From a bacterium (GTDB lineage: Bacteria; Cyanobacteriota; Vampirovibrionia; Obscuribacterales; Obscuribacteraceae): a DNA stretch of 64,000 bases. The first letter of the stretch is position 1. The number at the start of each line of letters is the position of its first letter. Below, piece after piece: positions 1 through 8,739 of the stretch. The notes under the pieces are model-generated. The model was given only the letters and a program-made list of their open reading frames with translations. It ran no database searches and had not been told where the DNA came from. The translations under genes were made by a program, and so were the position numbers. The stretch is from positions 62,001-126,000 of the forward strand of contig WGMS01000028.1 of NCBI GenBank assembly GCA_016124935.1, in the 5' to 3' direction.

Positions 1-1185
1 CTGGTTTTTCTTGTTCTCGGTGGTTTTTTGATCGCTATCGCTCTGGAGAAGTGGCGCCTGGATCGTCGTATCGCATACAACACTCTGCGTCTCGTCGGCT
101 GTTATCCCATCAATATGATAGGCGGAGTAATGATGGTTACCGCTTTTTTGAGCGCTTTCGTCTCGAACACCGCTACTGCCGCTATGATGCTGCCAATAGC
201 CATGAGCGTCATCGAACTTGAACAGGCTTCTAGAGATGAAAAGCAAGAGAGTAATTTCGACATCGCCATGCTTTTAGGCATCGCCTATGCTGCCTCTATC
301 GGTGGTATCGCTACCATTATAGGAACAGGTCCCAACGCATTTTTAGTCGGCTTTGTCAGCGAAGAGTACCATCGCGAGTTGAGCTTTACCGGCTGGCTTC
401 CTATCGGTCTCAGTGTCACCCTTTTGTTTTTGCCGATTACCTGGATAATTCTCACGAAGATGCTTTTCCCGGTGACAAACAATCCCATAGAAGGCGGAGT
501 CGAGATGATCGAGCGCGGTTTGAAAGAGCTGGGACCGGTTAGTAGAGCCGAGAAGCTCACTCTTCTGGTCTTTCTGATAGCGGCTTTACTATGGACATTT
601 CGACCGCTTCTCGCCGGTTGCTCCCCTTTCAAAGGTCTGACCGATGCCGGAGTCTCTATGTTCTGCGCCCTATTACTTTTCGTTATACCGGTAAATCTGA
701 AAGAGAGCCGCTTCCTTTTGGATTGGGAAGCCGCTGCCAAAATTCCCTGGGGAATTCTTCTGCTTTTCGGCGGTGGATTGAGTCTCTCTTCCGCGGTGCA
801 GCATACAGGAGTAGCCGAGTTCATCGGCAGCCATGCCGGATTGCTTACCGAGTTGCCAGGTTTCATGCACATCCTGCTGGTTACCTTTACAGTCACCGCT
901 CTTACTGAACTCACCTCTAATGTGGCGACCACTGCCTCGTTTTTGCCTATCCTTGCGTCACTTGCTCCGGCGCTCAAGGTTGATCCATATTCTTTGATTG
1001 TGGCGGCGACTCTCGCCAGTAGTTGTGCCTTTATGATGCCGGTGGCCACTCCGCCCAATGCCATCGTTTTCGGTTCGGGCAAGCTCAAAATGGCACAGAT
1101 GATCCGGGCTGGAATCTGGCTAAATCTGGTCGGTGTGGTTCTTGTTTCTTTGATAGCGCTGGTTTTAGTCCCTATCGTTTTCTAG
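1..1185 (+). CDS. SLC13/DASS-type anion permease, C-terminal part
   Basis: Multi-pass inner-membrane transporter, probably of dicarboxylates, sulfate or related anions in symport with cations. The frame is open from the first base, so the gene starts upstream and only about 394 C-terminal residues are present. Two family hallmarks are visible: a first 'SNTATAAMMLPI' motif and a second copy in the C-terminal half reading 'TSNVATTASFLPIL' (SNV in place of SNT). Hydrophobic segments run through the whole product. It ends with TAG and is followed by 76 bp and the convergent peroxidase gene. The substrate cannot be told from sequence. A second permease of the wider ion-transporter superfamily closes the window at the other end. 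Confidence 0.9.
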   Translation: MVFLVLGGFLIAIALEKWRLDRRIAYNTLRLVGCYPINMIGGVMMVTAFLSAFVSNTATAAMMLPIAMSVIELEQASRDEKQESNFDIAMLLGIAYAASIGGIATIIGTGPNAFLVGFVSEEYHRELSFTGWLPIGLSVTLLFLPITWIILTKMLFPVTNNPIEGGVEMIERGLKELGPVSRAEKLTLLVFLIAALLWTFRPLLAGCSPFKGLTDAGVSMFCALLLFVIPVNLKESRFLLDWEAAAKIPWGILLLFGGGLSLSSAVQHTGVAEFIGSHAGLLTELPGFMHILLVTFTVTALTELTSNVATTASFLPILASLAPALKVDPYSLIVAATLASSCAFMMPVATPPNAIVFGSGKLKMAQMIRAGIWLNLVGVVLVSLIALVLVPIVF

Positions 1186-1261
1186 AGTCGCCTTTGAGAA
1201 TTGCCACCGGCTCCAAGCTTGTTTTGAGTCTAATCTGCCCTATCTTCTCTTCTTGGTATCT

Positions 1262-1879
1262 TCAGAGCTGTTTTTCAATGTCTGCTTCCAGATCCTTTGG
1301 TGCTACATTCGGTGCGTATCGCTTCAGCACTTTTCCATTTTTGTCCACCAGGAATTTTGTGAAATTCCACTTGATCGCTTCGGTTTTTAGAGCTCCGGGT
1401 GCTTCATGGGTGAGAAACTTATACAAAGGATGGGCATCGGCCCCGTTAACATCGACTTTTTCGAACATCTGGAAGTCGACCCCATAATTCTTCTGGCAAA
1501 AATTAGCTATCTCTTCTTCCGAACCTGGCTCCTGTCCACCGAACTGATTGCAAGGGAAGCCGAGAATTTCCAGACCTTTATCCTTATACTTCTCATAAAG
1601 CTTCTCCAGACCGGCATACTGTGGGGTGAAGCCGCATTTGCTGGCAGTGTTCACAATGACCAGGACTTTGCCCTTGTAACGGGAGAGATCTATCTCTTCG
1701 CCGGATAGGGCGCGAGCCTTGAAGTCCAGTACTGATTTCTCGGTCATTTTCTTACCTCCGGTTCGGTTGTGCTTGCCTCGCTCAGGAGAAGCCGAATACG
1801 CCTTCGGTCCGATGGCGCAGGTGCCTGCCACAAAAGAAAGAGCCAGTGCCATGATGGCTGTTCTATTCGCGATTTTCAT
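1262..1879 (-). CDS. Glutathione peroxidase family (thiol peroxidase), Cys type
   Basis: Reduces hydrogen or lipid hydroperoxides with thioredoxin or glutathione. The catalytic Cys is in 'NTASKCGFT', where animal enzymes have Sec; the partner Gln is in '[12 protein letters not shown]' and the Trp/Asn in 'WNFTKFLVD'. The product has 205 residues, about 45 longer than a normal bacterial enzyme. The extra N-terminus looks like a signal peptide (hydrophobic [10 protein letters not shown], small residues near AYSA). Two starts are credible: ATG at 1879 with GGAGG 11 nt upstream, and ATG at 1747 (MTEKS) with GGAGGT only 7 nt upstream, which gives a normal-length cytosolic enzyme. It may be made in exported and cytosolic forms. 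Confidence 0.93.
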   Translation of the reverse strand: MKIANRTAIMALALSFVAGTCAIGPKAYSASPERGKHNRTGGKKMTEKSVLDFKARALSGEEIDLSRYKGKVLVIVNTASKCGFTPQYAGLEKLYEKYKDKGLEILGFPCNQFGGQEPGSEEEIANFCQKNYGVDFQMFEKVDVNGADAHPLYKFLTHEAPGALKTEAIKWNFTKFLVDKNGKVLKRYAPNVAPKDLEADIEKQL

Positions 1880-1937
1880 TATAGTCTCTTCCTCCGAGCA
1901 GTCGACGGTCTGGAAACATATTCTAGAACATTTGCGA

Positions 1938-1988
1938 GGTCACAGACGGTTCACGATATTTTGACATCCTCGTTACTGGAAGTAAGTC
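1938..1988 (+). promoter_or_regulatory. Tandem heptamer operator and promoter before the transglutaminase-like gene
   Basis: GGTCACA (1938-1944) and GTTCACG (1949-1955) are direct repeats 11 bp apart, the spacing of PhoB/OmpR-family operators. Just downstream is a TTGACA (1961-1966) with TAAGTC (1983-1988) 16 bp further on. Unlike the other copies in this window, no -10 lies 9-10 bp after the repeat, so the repeats may act from upstream of a normal -35. Confidence 0.4.
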
Positions 1989-2009
1989 TTTCAGAATGGA
2001 GCGTCGACC

Positions 2010-2780
2010 ATGGCGAAGTTTCTAGACCTTGTAGATCTATTTGCAGGCGAATCGGAAGAGCCCGAATATTTGCTGCGTCGGGTTCATAACTTTGTTCGAG
2101 ATGAGATCAAGTTCGGCTGGACTGCTCAGTTCGACCTGGCCGACCCGGACTATACCCTTGCGGTCGGTCGCGGACATTGTGTGCCCCAGACCAGGCTGTT
2201 TACCAGTTTGCTGCGAGCGCTCGGGTTCGACGCCAGGATGCGTTTTGTCGAAATCAAACGAGATATTCTCTACGGTACTTTTCCCGATTCTTTTTTTGCG
2301 CTTGTTCCGGAGCGTATCACCCACGCCTACGCTGTAGTCAAGCTTGGCGACAAGACCCTGAATATCGACAGTTTCATCACCGACCCCCAGTATTTTTTCA
2401 ATGCTCGCAGCCGCCTGCTTGGCACTGAGCGTGAAGTGGGGTTCGGGATCCATAGAGATGGTCGCATTAATTTGAGTCTGGAAGAGGACAGTTTCTGCCA
2501 GTTTGCCGATTCGGCTATGATTTTGAAAGACCTGGGTCTTTCCGATTGCCTCGACGAGCATGCCACCCATATAACAAAGATAGCGCCCTTCTTAAGTCTT
2601 GCCTCTATTTTGAAACTCTCTGCCGGGTTGGTCTCAAGATTAAATGAACCGATAGAAGAGATTCGGGCTCCTGCTGTTCTGCTTGAGTCGGTCTTCAAGA
2701 GTTATGTTCGGCCTGGTTCGCGACCGGATCTTTCGACTTTGCCCCCGGGATTGGACGAGTATCATCAACAGCTTTCCTGA
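2010..2780 (+). CDS. Transglutaminase-like (papain-fold) domain protein
   Basis: A 256-residue protein with the bacterial transglutaminase-like core. The Cys lies in 'GRGHCVPQTRLFTSLLRALG' (about residue 57), followed by a His in 'THAYAVVKL' and an Asp in 'LNIDSF', a complete Cys-His-Asp triad. Such proteins act as cysteine peptidases, amidases or transamidases; the substrate is unknown. There is no signal peptide, so it is probably cytoplasmic. The start is supported by GGAG 8 nt upstream of the ATG. Its 3' end overlaps the convergent gene at 2695-3201 by 86 bp, an unusually long tail-to-tail overlap. Confidence 0.8.
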   Translation: MAKFLDLVDLFAGESEEPEYLLRRVHNFVRDEIKFGWTAQFDLADPDYTLAVGRGHCVPQTRLFTSLLRALGFDARMRFVEIKRDILYGTFPDSFFALVPERITHAYAVVKLGDKTLNIDSFITDPQYFFNARSRLLGTEREVGFGIHRDGRINLSLEEDSFCQFADSAMILKDLGLSDCLDEHATHITKIAPFLSLASILKLSAGLVSRLNEPIEEIRAPAVLLESVFKSYVRPGSRPDLSTLPPGLDEYHQQLS

Positions 2781-3201
2781 CCTGACGGTAAAGATTTTTG
2801 ACTTCAGTGCAGGTACTCTTTTTGTCTATCGTCAACGCACCTTCAAGTTCTTTGATTCTCCAGACCAGTAGAGGTGCTTGATTAGGCGCTTTCGACGGGT
2901 CAATACCTTGGATTTTTTCGAGACATCGAGACGACAGTTTGAGTTTTTGCAATTGCTGGTCGGAGATTTTGCGAGTCGAGATGAATTGCGGCTGGACCAT
3001 TGGCTCATCATTGAAACGCATCTCTTTAACAGTGCCTTGACTGTCGATTACAAAATATCGCAGCCAGGGACCTTCTTTTTCTGTACCGATCTCCAGTTGC
3101 CAGCGAGTTCCGCCGCCTTCTTTTGCCAACGCCGCACTTTGAAGGAGCGCATAGAATAATATTACAGCTGCTATGAATAACTTTATAAATGGAGGGGTCA
3201 A
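2695..3201 (-). CDS. Secreted protein of unknown function
   Basis: 168 residues beginning with a hydrophobic export signal (FIAAVILFYALLQSAALA, likely cut after ALA). The mature part is hydrophilic with two Cys (SSRCLEKI, KSTCTEV) that could form a disulfide, and a Lys/Asp/Asn-rich tail. I recognise no family. The only in-frame start is a TTG at 3201 with no clear ribosome-binding site. The last 86 bp overlap the convergent transglutaminase-like gene, so one of the two 3' ends may be less conserved. Confidence 0.6.
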   Translation of the reverse strand: MTPPFIKLFIAAVILFYALLQSAALAKEGGGTRWQLEIGTEKEGPWLRYFVIDSQGTVKEMRFNDEPMVQPQFISTRKISDQQLQKLKLSSRCLEKIQGIDPSKAPNQAPLLVWRIKELEGALTIDKKSTCTEVKNLYRQVRKAVDDTRPIPGAKSKDPVANQAEHNS

Positions 3202-3333
3202 GGTTTTTTGCTGGTTTTTGTTCGCTTTCCTACTTTTTCGAGTCTACCACAATCTTCCCCTGGAGTGGTGTTTGCATGATCGAGCGTCCATTCCCTAAAG
3301 AGTTTCTCGAGGCTGTGGAAGCTTTTTTTTCTC

Positions 3334-3477
3334 TCATCCCATTCGTCTTGTTTTTCGAATCAGGGAATCCAGATTGTCCGGAATGCAGGCAGCGGATTTT
3401 GATTTGTCTACGAACAGGTCGAGGCTGATATCACCCTCGGTGGTGCCCGCGAAGTTGTAGAAGTCTCTCTCCATCAT
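3334..3477 (-). CDS. Possible small ORF downstream of the CorC-type gene
   Basis: 47 codons starting with two ATGs (MMERDFYNF) and ending RKTRRMG. It is in the same frame as the CorC-type gene, whose TAG at 3508-3510 is followed in frame by ten sense codons and then this ATG. There is no Shine-Dalgarno. Composition looks protein-like, but no family is recognised. It could be a small gene, the tail of a formerly longer neighbour, or chance. The rest of 3202-3507 holds nothing I can identify apart from upstream sequence of the secreted protein. Confidence 0.25.
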   Translation of the reverse strand: MMERDFYNFAGTTEGDISLDLFVDKSKSAACIPDNLDSLIRKTRRMG

Positions 3478-3507
3478 CGGCACTTTGCAGCGACTTTCTT
3501 GCGCAGA

Positions 3508-4812
3508 CTACAGGGCTTTGTCGGTCTTGATCTTTCTAATCAGGAGTTTGTCGATTCTGTTTGCATCCATATCCACAACTTCAATACGGAGTCCCTCTAT
3601 TTCGCAGATGTCGCCTTCTTTGGGGATGCGTCCCAATTTGTGAATTACCAGACCGCCGGTGGTGTGATACCAGGTCTGATTAGTGTCTTTCAAGGCGAAT
3701 AATTTGTTGAAGTTGCTAATCGGCATATAGGCGTCCACAAGCCAGCTATCATCTTCTCTTGGTATTGCTTCCCATCGGATGCTCTCACCGAACTCTCGGA
3801 GGTGCCCGGTAATGATCTCCAGAATATCGTCTGCCGTAACCATTCCTTTAACGGCTCCATACTCGTCAAGAACCAGCGCTGCGTGTATTCTTGAACGCTG
3901 GAAATCCTCAAGCAGTTCCAGGGCGTTCTTGTTCTCCGGGACAATGTGAGGATGAAAGAGGCATTCTTCCGGATCGAGTCGATTGTTCGTGATGAACTGA
4001 AGGAGTAAATCTCTGGCATTGACCATTCCGGAAAATTCGTCGAGACTATCTTTGGCTACCGGGAATTTCTCCTGTTTGCTTGAACGCAGCTTATTCATAA
4101 GGGCGCTTTGAGAATCGGATATATCCAGCCAATCTAGCTCCGTATTCGGTGTTAGAATCGCATCAACTGCAATCTGATCAAGTTTGAGGATACCGCTTAT
4201 CATATCCGCCTCTGTTTTTCGAAAGCTTCCGCTTCTCCTTCCTTCCGCCATCAGCTCTTTGATCTCCGCGTCAGAGACTCTTGAGCGTGAGGCGGCATTC
4301 GATCTCAGTTTTTTGACCAGGGCTGTCGATATTTCATTCAATATGCCTGCGGCCGGTCCCAGTACGAGAACCAACAGTTTCAAGGGATAGGCTGTTGCCC
4401 TGGCGGTCTCTTCGGGATTCGAGAGAGCCAGTCGTTTTGGGGTCAGTTCACCGAATATCAGCGAGAGTAGAGAGATGCAGGTTACTACTAAGGCGATTCC
4501 CGAAATTTCTGCCCAAATTGTCGGTAAGCCTGCGTTTTCGAGAATTCGACAGAGCGCGAGGGATATGGTGGCCCCACTGAATACGCCGGCGAGAATCCCG
4601 AGGCTGGTTATACCCAGCTGAATAGCCGATAGCAATTCGCCAGGTTTTTCGGCAAAGGAGAGTGCTAGTCGTGCTTTTTTGTCGCCGGTTTCAGACTGGC
4701 TTCTGAGCAAGCTTTTTCTTGCGGAGATAATTGCCATCTCCGCCATAGACAGATAGCCGTTCGTCGCAACGATTACTAGAATGCAGAAGGTCTCGAGAAT
4801 CAAAGAATTCAT
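3508..4812 (-). CDS. CNNM/HlyC/CorC family membrane protein (DUF21-CBS-CorC_C)
   Basis: 434 residues. An N-terminal DUF21/CNNM membrane domain (about residues 1-190; several hydrophobic segments and the typical 'NGYLSMAEMAIISARK') is followed by a CBS-domain pair (about 205-330; 'DEYGAVKGMVTADDILE') and a C-terminal CorC/HlyC domain ('DSWLVDAYMPISNFNKLF'). The family is linked to divalent cation (Mg2+, Co2+) export or its control; the name hemolysin C is historical. I place the start at the ATG at 4812 (MNSLILE), with AGGT 7-8 nt upstream. An ATG 11 codons earlier lacks such a site. Confidence 0.9.
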   Translation of the reverse strand: MNSLILETFCILVIVATNGYLSMAEMAIISARKSLLRSQSETGDKKARLALSFAEKPGELLSAIQLGITSLGILAGVFSGATISLALCRILENAGLPTIWAEISGIALVVTCISLLSLIFGELTPKRLALSNPEETARATAYPLKLLVLVLGPAAGILNEISTALVKKLRSNAASRSRVSDAEIKELMAEGRRSGSFRKTEADMISGILKLDQIAVDAILTPNTELDWLDISDSQSALMNKLRSSKQEKFPVAKDSLDEFSGMVNARDLLLQFITNNRLDPEECLFHPHIVPENKNALELLEDFQRSRIHAALVLDEYGAVKGMVTADDILEIITGHLREFGESIRWEAIPREDDSWLVDAYMPISNFNKLFALKDTNQTWYHTTGGLVIHKLGRIPKEGDICEIEGLRIEVVDMDANRIDKLLIRKIKTDKAL

Positions 4813-5106
4813 CACTTTTACCTGAATGAGATTTCGGCATATCATAGCGAAGAGTCGAGTCAGGATGTGTTGTTACGAATCGGGAGATTTCGAGGCGCTT
4901 GATTGCCGAAATGGTAACCATTTGGTTCTGTCCTTTTGGCTGATTATCGAGTTGTTTCTATCTCGCTTGCTATCTACGATCGTTCTCTTTTATCGCTCTA
5001 GCGGATGATTCCGGTTGCAATCTCTGTTGTTAGGATTAATCTGGGTAGTGTTTGTGGACAGGACGAGCACTCTCTTTTCCTGGAAACTATTTCGAGAACA
5101 ATTGAA

Positions 5107-5529
5107 ATGAGCACAAATCAGTCCCAGTGTCCGATCGATATAACCGTCGGAATACTCAGCCACAAATGGGCAAGCCAAATAGTCCGAGAACTCTTCAGCG
5201 GTCCGAAACGCCCCTCCCAACTCTACCGGTCTCTTAAGCCGATCAGCTCAAAGACCCTGACTCAGCGTCTCAAGATGCTTCAAGATCAGGGTATTGTCGA
5301 TAAAGTAGACAAAGAGGGACCGGCCAGGCATACCCAGTACTCACTCACCGAACTGGGACGTGAACTGGAGTCTGTTCTTACGGCGCTGGTCGCTTATGGA
5401 GAAAAGTGGAAGAGCAGCTTTGGCAATGAAGAGTTGCAGGATGCGGCAAAAATTTGCAGTTGTTGTCCGACCGAGGGCCACGAGAATCGTTGTCCCGCCA
5501 TAGCCGTGAGCCTGGCTTCCCATTGTTAG
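5107..5529 (+). CDS. HxlR/MarR-like winged-helix regulator with a Cys-rich tail
   Basis: 140 residues from the ATG at 5107 (MSTNQSQCPI). The HxlR core is clear: 'CPIDITVGILSHKW', the recognition region 'ISSKTLTQRLKMLQDQGIV' and the wing 'HTQYSLTELG'. HxlR proteins are small dimeric repressors or activators, often sensing electrophiles or quinones through an N-terminal Cys like the one in QCPI. The C-terminus adds five more Cys (CSCC...RCP...HC), unusual for the family and suggestive of metal or redox sensing. A longer in-frame start at 5005 exists, but its extra residues do not match the family. The ribosome-binding site is weak. Confidence 0.85.
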   Translation: MSTNQSQCPIDITVGILSHKWASQIVRELFSGPKRPSQLYRSLKPISSKTLTQRLKMLQDQGIVDKVDKEGPARHTQYSLTELGRELESVLTALVAYGEKWKSSFGNEELQDAAKICSCCPTEGHENRCPAIAVSLASHC

Positions 5530-5540
5530 CAAGTCCTTAC

Positions 5541-6224
5541 TCAGGCTGACTCTACTTTGTCCAGGGCGAAGCTGCGAAGCTCTTTTAAGCAGCCGATCAT
5601 TTCGTCATCTTCGACCTGGTGAAAGTCTTCATAGAAGTCACTGACGGCATTAAAATCCCCCGGGTTTTTCAAAGAGATAATCTCTGCGCATTCCGGCTGC
5701 AATAAATTCCAGGCCGATTTTGCAATTACCGGGGTGGCCAGAATCAGTTCTCTGGCGCCGTACGCCCCCAGGCACCGCAGCGCCGCCAGGGTAGTCATGC
5801 CGGTGGCGACACCGTCATCAACCAGTATCACTACTTTGTTTTTGATGTTGTAGCGGTCGGCGATTCCTGCTTCGGAACGCCAGCGTTTTTCCAGTTCTAT
5901 AGCGGACTCCATAACAGGCTTGCGTTCGATGGCGACATAACGATCTATGCCGTCCACCCTGACGCGCAGCTCTTCGTTGAGAACGGTCACCCCTGAAGAT
6001 GTCACCGCACCGAGCGCCAGCTCTTTCTGGAAGGGAGCAGCGATTTTTTTTGACACTAAAATAGTCAAGTCTGTTTCAAATTTCTCGGCAATCTCTGTTG
6101 CCACCGGAACACCACCGCGGGGTAGAGCGACCACCATTATCTGGTTGAGGTCTCGCTTTCCGATTGCGCTCTTCATTATCTTGGAAGCCAGTTGCAATCC
6201 TGCATCTTTGCGGTTTTTGAACAT
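5541..6224 (-). CDS. Phosphoribosyltransferase-family protein
   Basis: 227 residues with the type I PRTase fold: the PRPP-binding loop reads 'VVILVDDGVATGMT' (about residues 129-142), preceded by 'ALPRGGVPVATEIA'. Stand-alone proteins of this type are annotated as predicted phosphoribosyltransferases and have no established substrate; they are not canonical purine salvage enzymes. The start has GGAG 8 nt upstream of the ATG. The 3' end faces the HxlR gene 11 bp away. The 145 bp upstream, before the hybrid kinase gene, hold no other gene. Confidence 0.85.
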   Translation of the reverse strand: MFKNRKDAGLQLASKIMKSAIGKRDLNQIMVVALPRGGVPVATEIAEKFETDLTILVSKKIAAPFQKELALGAVTSSGVTVLNEELRVRVDGIDRYVAIERKPVMESAIELEKRWRSEAGIADRYNIKNKVVILVDDGVATGMTTLAALRCLGAYGARELILATPVIAKSAWNLLQPECAEIISLKNPGDFNAVSDFYEDFHQVEDDEMIGCLKELRSFALDKVESA

Positions 6225-6369
6225 CGCATTATCTCCATGGGGAAATTTGCTTTGAACAACTTAATCCTACTCTTTTTTGAAACAAATAGACTCACTCGGA
6301 TGAATGATACTTTCTTGTATGTTGCAAACTCTTATAGAGTAGTACGAAATCCAGATCGAACAAGTGGTA

Positions 6370-8475
6370 TCAACAAAGGCTGGAGAGAACCTCTTGCAGT
6401 TTGTCGATGGTGACAGGCTTACTGAGGAAGTCGTCCATGCCGGCTCTCATACAGGCTTCCCGATCACTTTGGCGAATACTTGCCGTCATCGCCACGATCG
6501 GGGTGCGAATCGAGCCGTCCTTTTCGCGCTCGCGAATCCGCCTGGTGGCTTCGAATCCGTCCATAACAGGCATCTGACAATCCATCAAAATAAGAGAGTA
6601 ATTATTGACTGCCTGCAATTCCAGCGCTTCTTTTCCGTTTTCGGCCCGGTCGACCAGGCAGCCCAATCTATGCAGGACTTTGCCTACCACCACCTGAAGA
6701 TAAGAGTTGTCCTCGACAACGAGAATCTTGGTTCCTTCTTTTAGCGATTTCTTGCCATTGCATTCTTCTTCTCTGTCTTTAGGTTTGTCCGACTCCTCGA
6801 CCTGTCCCAGGGTGACATCCACTATCGAAGAGATAAGAGCGGTCTGTCTGAGAGGTTTGGTCAGGTAGGATGAGAAACCTTTGCTCCACAGCTCCGTCGC
6901 CGGTTGACGTTTCGAAGTCATATAGATGAGCCGGGTGCGGGATATGCTTGGATCTTTCTGGATCTCGTCTGCCAGGGCGACTGAATGTTTCGAATCATCG
7001 AGGTCGATGATCGCAACCTGAAATGGCTCTTCCTGGGAGGAAGCATGCCTCAATATCTCCAGGGCTTCACCGGCGCTGGCGGCGGCGGTCGCTTTGAAGC
7101 CTGCCGCTAGAAGATAGGACCGGGTGATGATTCGGGCGTTGTCGCTTACGTCTATGACCAGTATCTTGTATCCGGCAAGAGAGCTGGAGACCATGGCATG
7201 AAGGGGAATAGCATCTATCTTTCTTACCGGTCTACCTTTGCGGAAGCGAATCGAGAACCAGAAAGTGGAGCCTTTTTCGGGGATACTGGTGGCGCCAATC
7301 TGACCGCCCATCATATCCACTAGCTGCTTACTGATAGCAAGGCCAAGACCAGAGTTGGATTGTCGCAGTTCGGCGAATCCGGCATTCTGTTCGTATTCGC
7401 TATCGCCATCACCGCCGATATCAGTGGGTAGCTGTCGATCGAAATACTCTTTTATATTCTCCTCTTCCATGCCGCAGCCGGTGTCTATTACCGCGATTCT
7501 TACCAGGACGGATTCTTTGTCATAGGACTCCCGTGTCGCTCTTATTAAGATCTCTCCTTTTTCGGTGAATTTGGCGGCGTTGCTTATCAGATTGAGCAGA
7601 ATCTGCTTGACCCTGACCGGGTCTCCCAGCAGGCTTGTGATTACGGGATCTATGTAAGTCATCATACTGATGCCTTTTCGAACAGCCAGTGGTGCCATCA
7701 GCTCGGCGGCGTCCTCCACCAGCTTCACCATGGAAAAATCGGTGTAATCCAGACCGACTTCGCTGGCTTCCATACTGGTGTAATTAAGATCCTGATTGAC
7801 GATTTTGAGCAGGCTGGCATTGGAGCCTTCCACTAAATCGAGCAGTTCTTTCTGGTCGGCATCGAGTCCGGTGCTTTTCAACAGTTCGACGGCACCGATT
7901 GAAGATGAGAGCGGTGTTCTAATATCGTGGTTCATTCTAGCCAGGAATTCCGACTTGTAGGAGCTTGCCTGCAGGGCCTGGTCTCTTGCCAGGGTCAGGT
8001 TCTTAGAGAGCGTATCCAGCTCCTGGTTGGCACAGGCCAGCTCGATGATTCTTCTTTCGAGGTCGTCATTCAAGCTGGTGATTTTGGTCTCCTGGGCTTG
8101 TCTTTCGACGGCATAGCGAATCGCTCTGGCTAAAAGACTGGCGCTCAATTCGCTTTTTAAAAAATAGTCCTGGGCGCCGCTCTGAATCGCCTCGGATGCC
8201 AGGCGCTCATCTTGATTATTGGCTATCAGAATAATGGGAAGCTGGGGATAGCGGGTGCGAATCAGGCGGAAAGTATCTAGCTCTTCTGCCCCGGGAAGAT
8301 CCAGGTCGAGGACCAGGGCGTCTATCTCTTTTTTGACCAGGGCTTCCATGCCTCTTGTGAGGTCGTCGACGGCAATCACCTCGAACTCCGAGCGTGAGCC
8401 GGTCTCAATTAGATGACTGAATAGCTTTAAATCATCCGGATTGCTTTCGATGAGCAGAACTCTGAAACCCTGCAT
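6370..8475 (-). CDS. Hybrid sensor histidine kinase (REC-HisKA-HATPase-REC-REC)
   Basis: 701 residues with no membrane segment, so a cytoplasmic phosphorelay kinase. Order: N-terminal receiver (1-120; phospho-acceptor Asp57 in 'LVLDLDLPG', Lys in 'YFLKSE'), a coiled linker, HisKA with His183 in 'MNHDIRTPL', HATPase with N, G1 and G2 boxes ('NLISNAAKF', 'DTGCGM', 'GLGLAISK'), a degenerate second receiver (about 435-550) and a canonical C-terminal receiver (about 575-700; 'LILMDCQMPVMDGFEA', 'SKPVT'). A receiver in front of the kinase lets it act as the target of another kinase. No response regulator or HPt gene is adjacent. The ribosome-binding site is weak. Confidence 0.92.
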   Translation of the reverse strand: MQGFRVLLIESNPDDLKLFSHLIETGSRSEFEVIAVDDLTRGMEALVKKEIDALVLDLDLPGAEELDTFRLIRTRYPQLPIILIANNQDERLASEAIQSGAQDYFLKSELSASLLARAIRYAVERQAQETKITSLNDDLERRIIELACANQELDTLSKNLTLARDQALQASSYKSEFLARMNHDIRTPLSSSIGAVELLKSTGLDADQKELLDLVEGSNASLLKIVNQDLNYTSMEASEVGLDYTDFSMVKLVEDAAELMAPLAVRKGISMMTYIDPVITSLLGDPVRVKQILLNLISNAAKFTEKGEILIRATRESYDKESVLVRIAVIDTGCGMEEENIKEYFDRQLPTDIGGDGDSEYEQNAGFAELRQSNSGLGLAISKQLVDMMGGQIGATSIPEKGSTFWFSIRFRKGRPVRKIDAIPLHAMVSSSLAGYKILVIDVSDNARIITRSYLLAAGFKATAAASAGEALEILRHASSQEEPFQVAIIDLDDSKHSVALADEIQKDPSISRTRLIYMTSKRQPATELWSKGFSSYLTKPLRQTALISSIVDVTLGQVEESDKPKDREEECNGKKSLKEGTKILVVEDNSYLQVVVGKVLHRLGCLVDRAENGKEALELQAVNNYSLILMDCQMPVMDGFEATRRIREREKDGSIRTPIVAMTASIRQSDREACMRAGMDDFLSKPVTIDKLQEVLSSLC

Positions 8476-8623
8476 ACAGATACGGTCTCTCTGATTTAGT
8501 TGCCTGGATTCCTGGTTTCCTTTTTTTGATGCCTTCCGTGTGGCTGTTTTCGATCATAGCATCTTTATTGAAGAATTCAGCATTTAAATTAGATAGAAAG
8601 TGCTTGACTCGCTCGCTCATCTC

Positions 8624-8645
8624 GTTCACAATTGGACGATAGAAT
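8624..8645 (+). promoter_or_regulatory. Possible heptamer-type promoter before the efflux operon
   Basis: GTTCACA (8624-8630) is followed after exactly 9 bp by TAGAAT (8640-8645), the same layout as the tandem-repeat promoters elsewhere in the window. The heptamer expected 11 bp upstream (8613-8619) is a poor match. A second -10-like TATAAT lies at 8673-8678. Both would serve the membrane-fusion gene starting at 8740. Confidence 0.35.
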
Positions 8646-8739
8646 TAATTCGTAAAGACCTCCCGGATAACTCTATAATTTCTTTTGTTTTGGACTGGGA
8701 GCTAGGCATTTCTGGGGATTTTATAGATTGGAGCCCAAT

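Noticed and set aside
285-1088. Long minus-strand frame inside the SLC13 gene
   Set aside because: It has no protein-like features and lies antisense to a clear transporter; it is a composition shadow.
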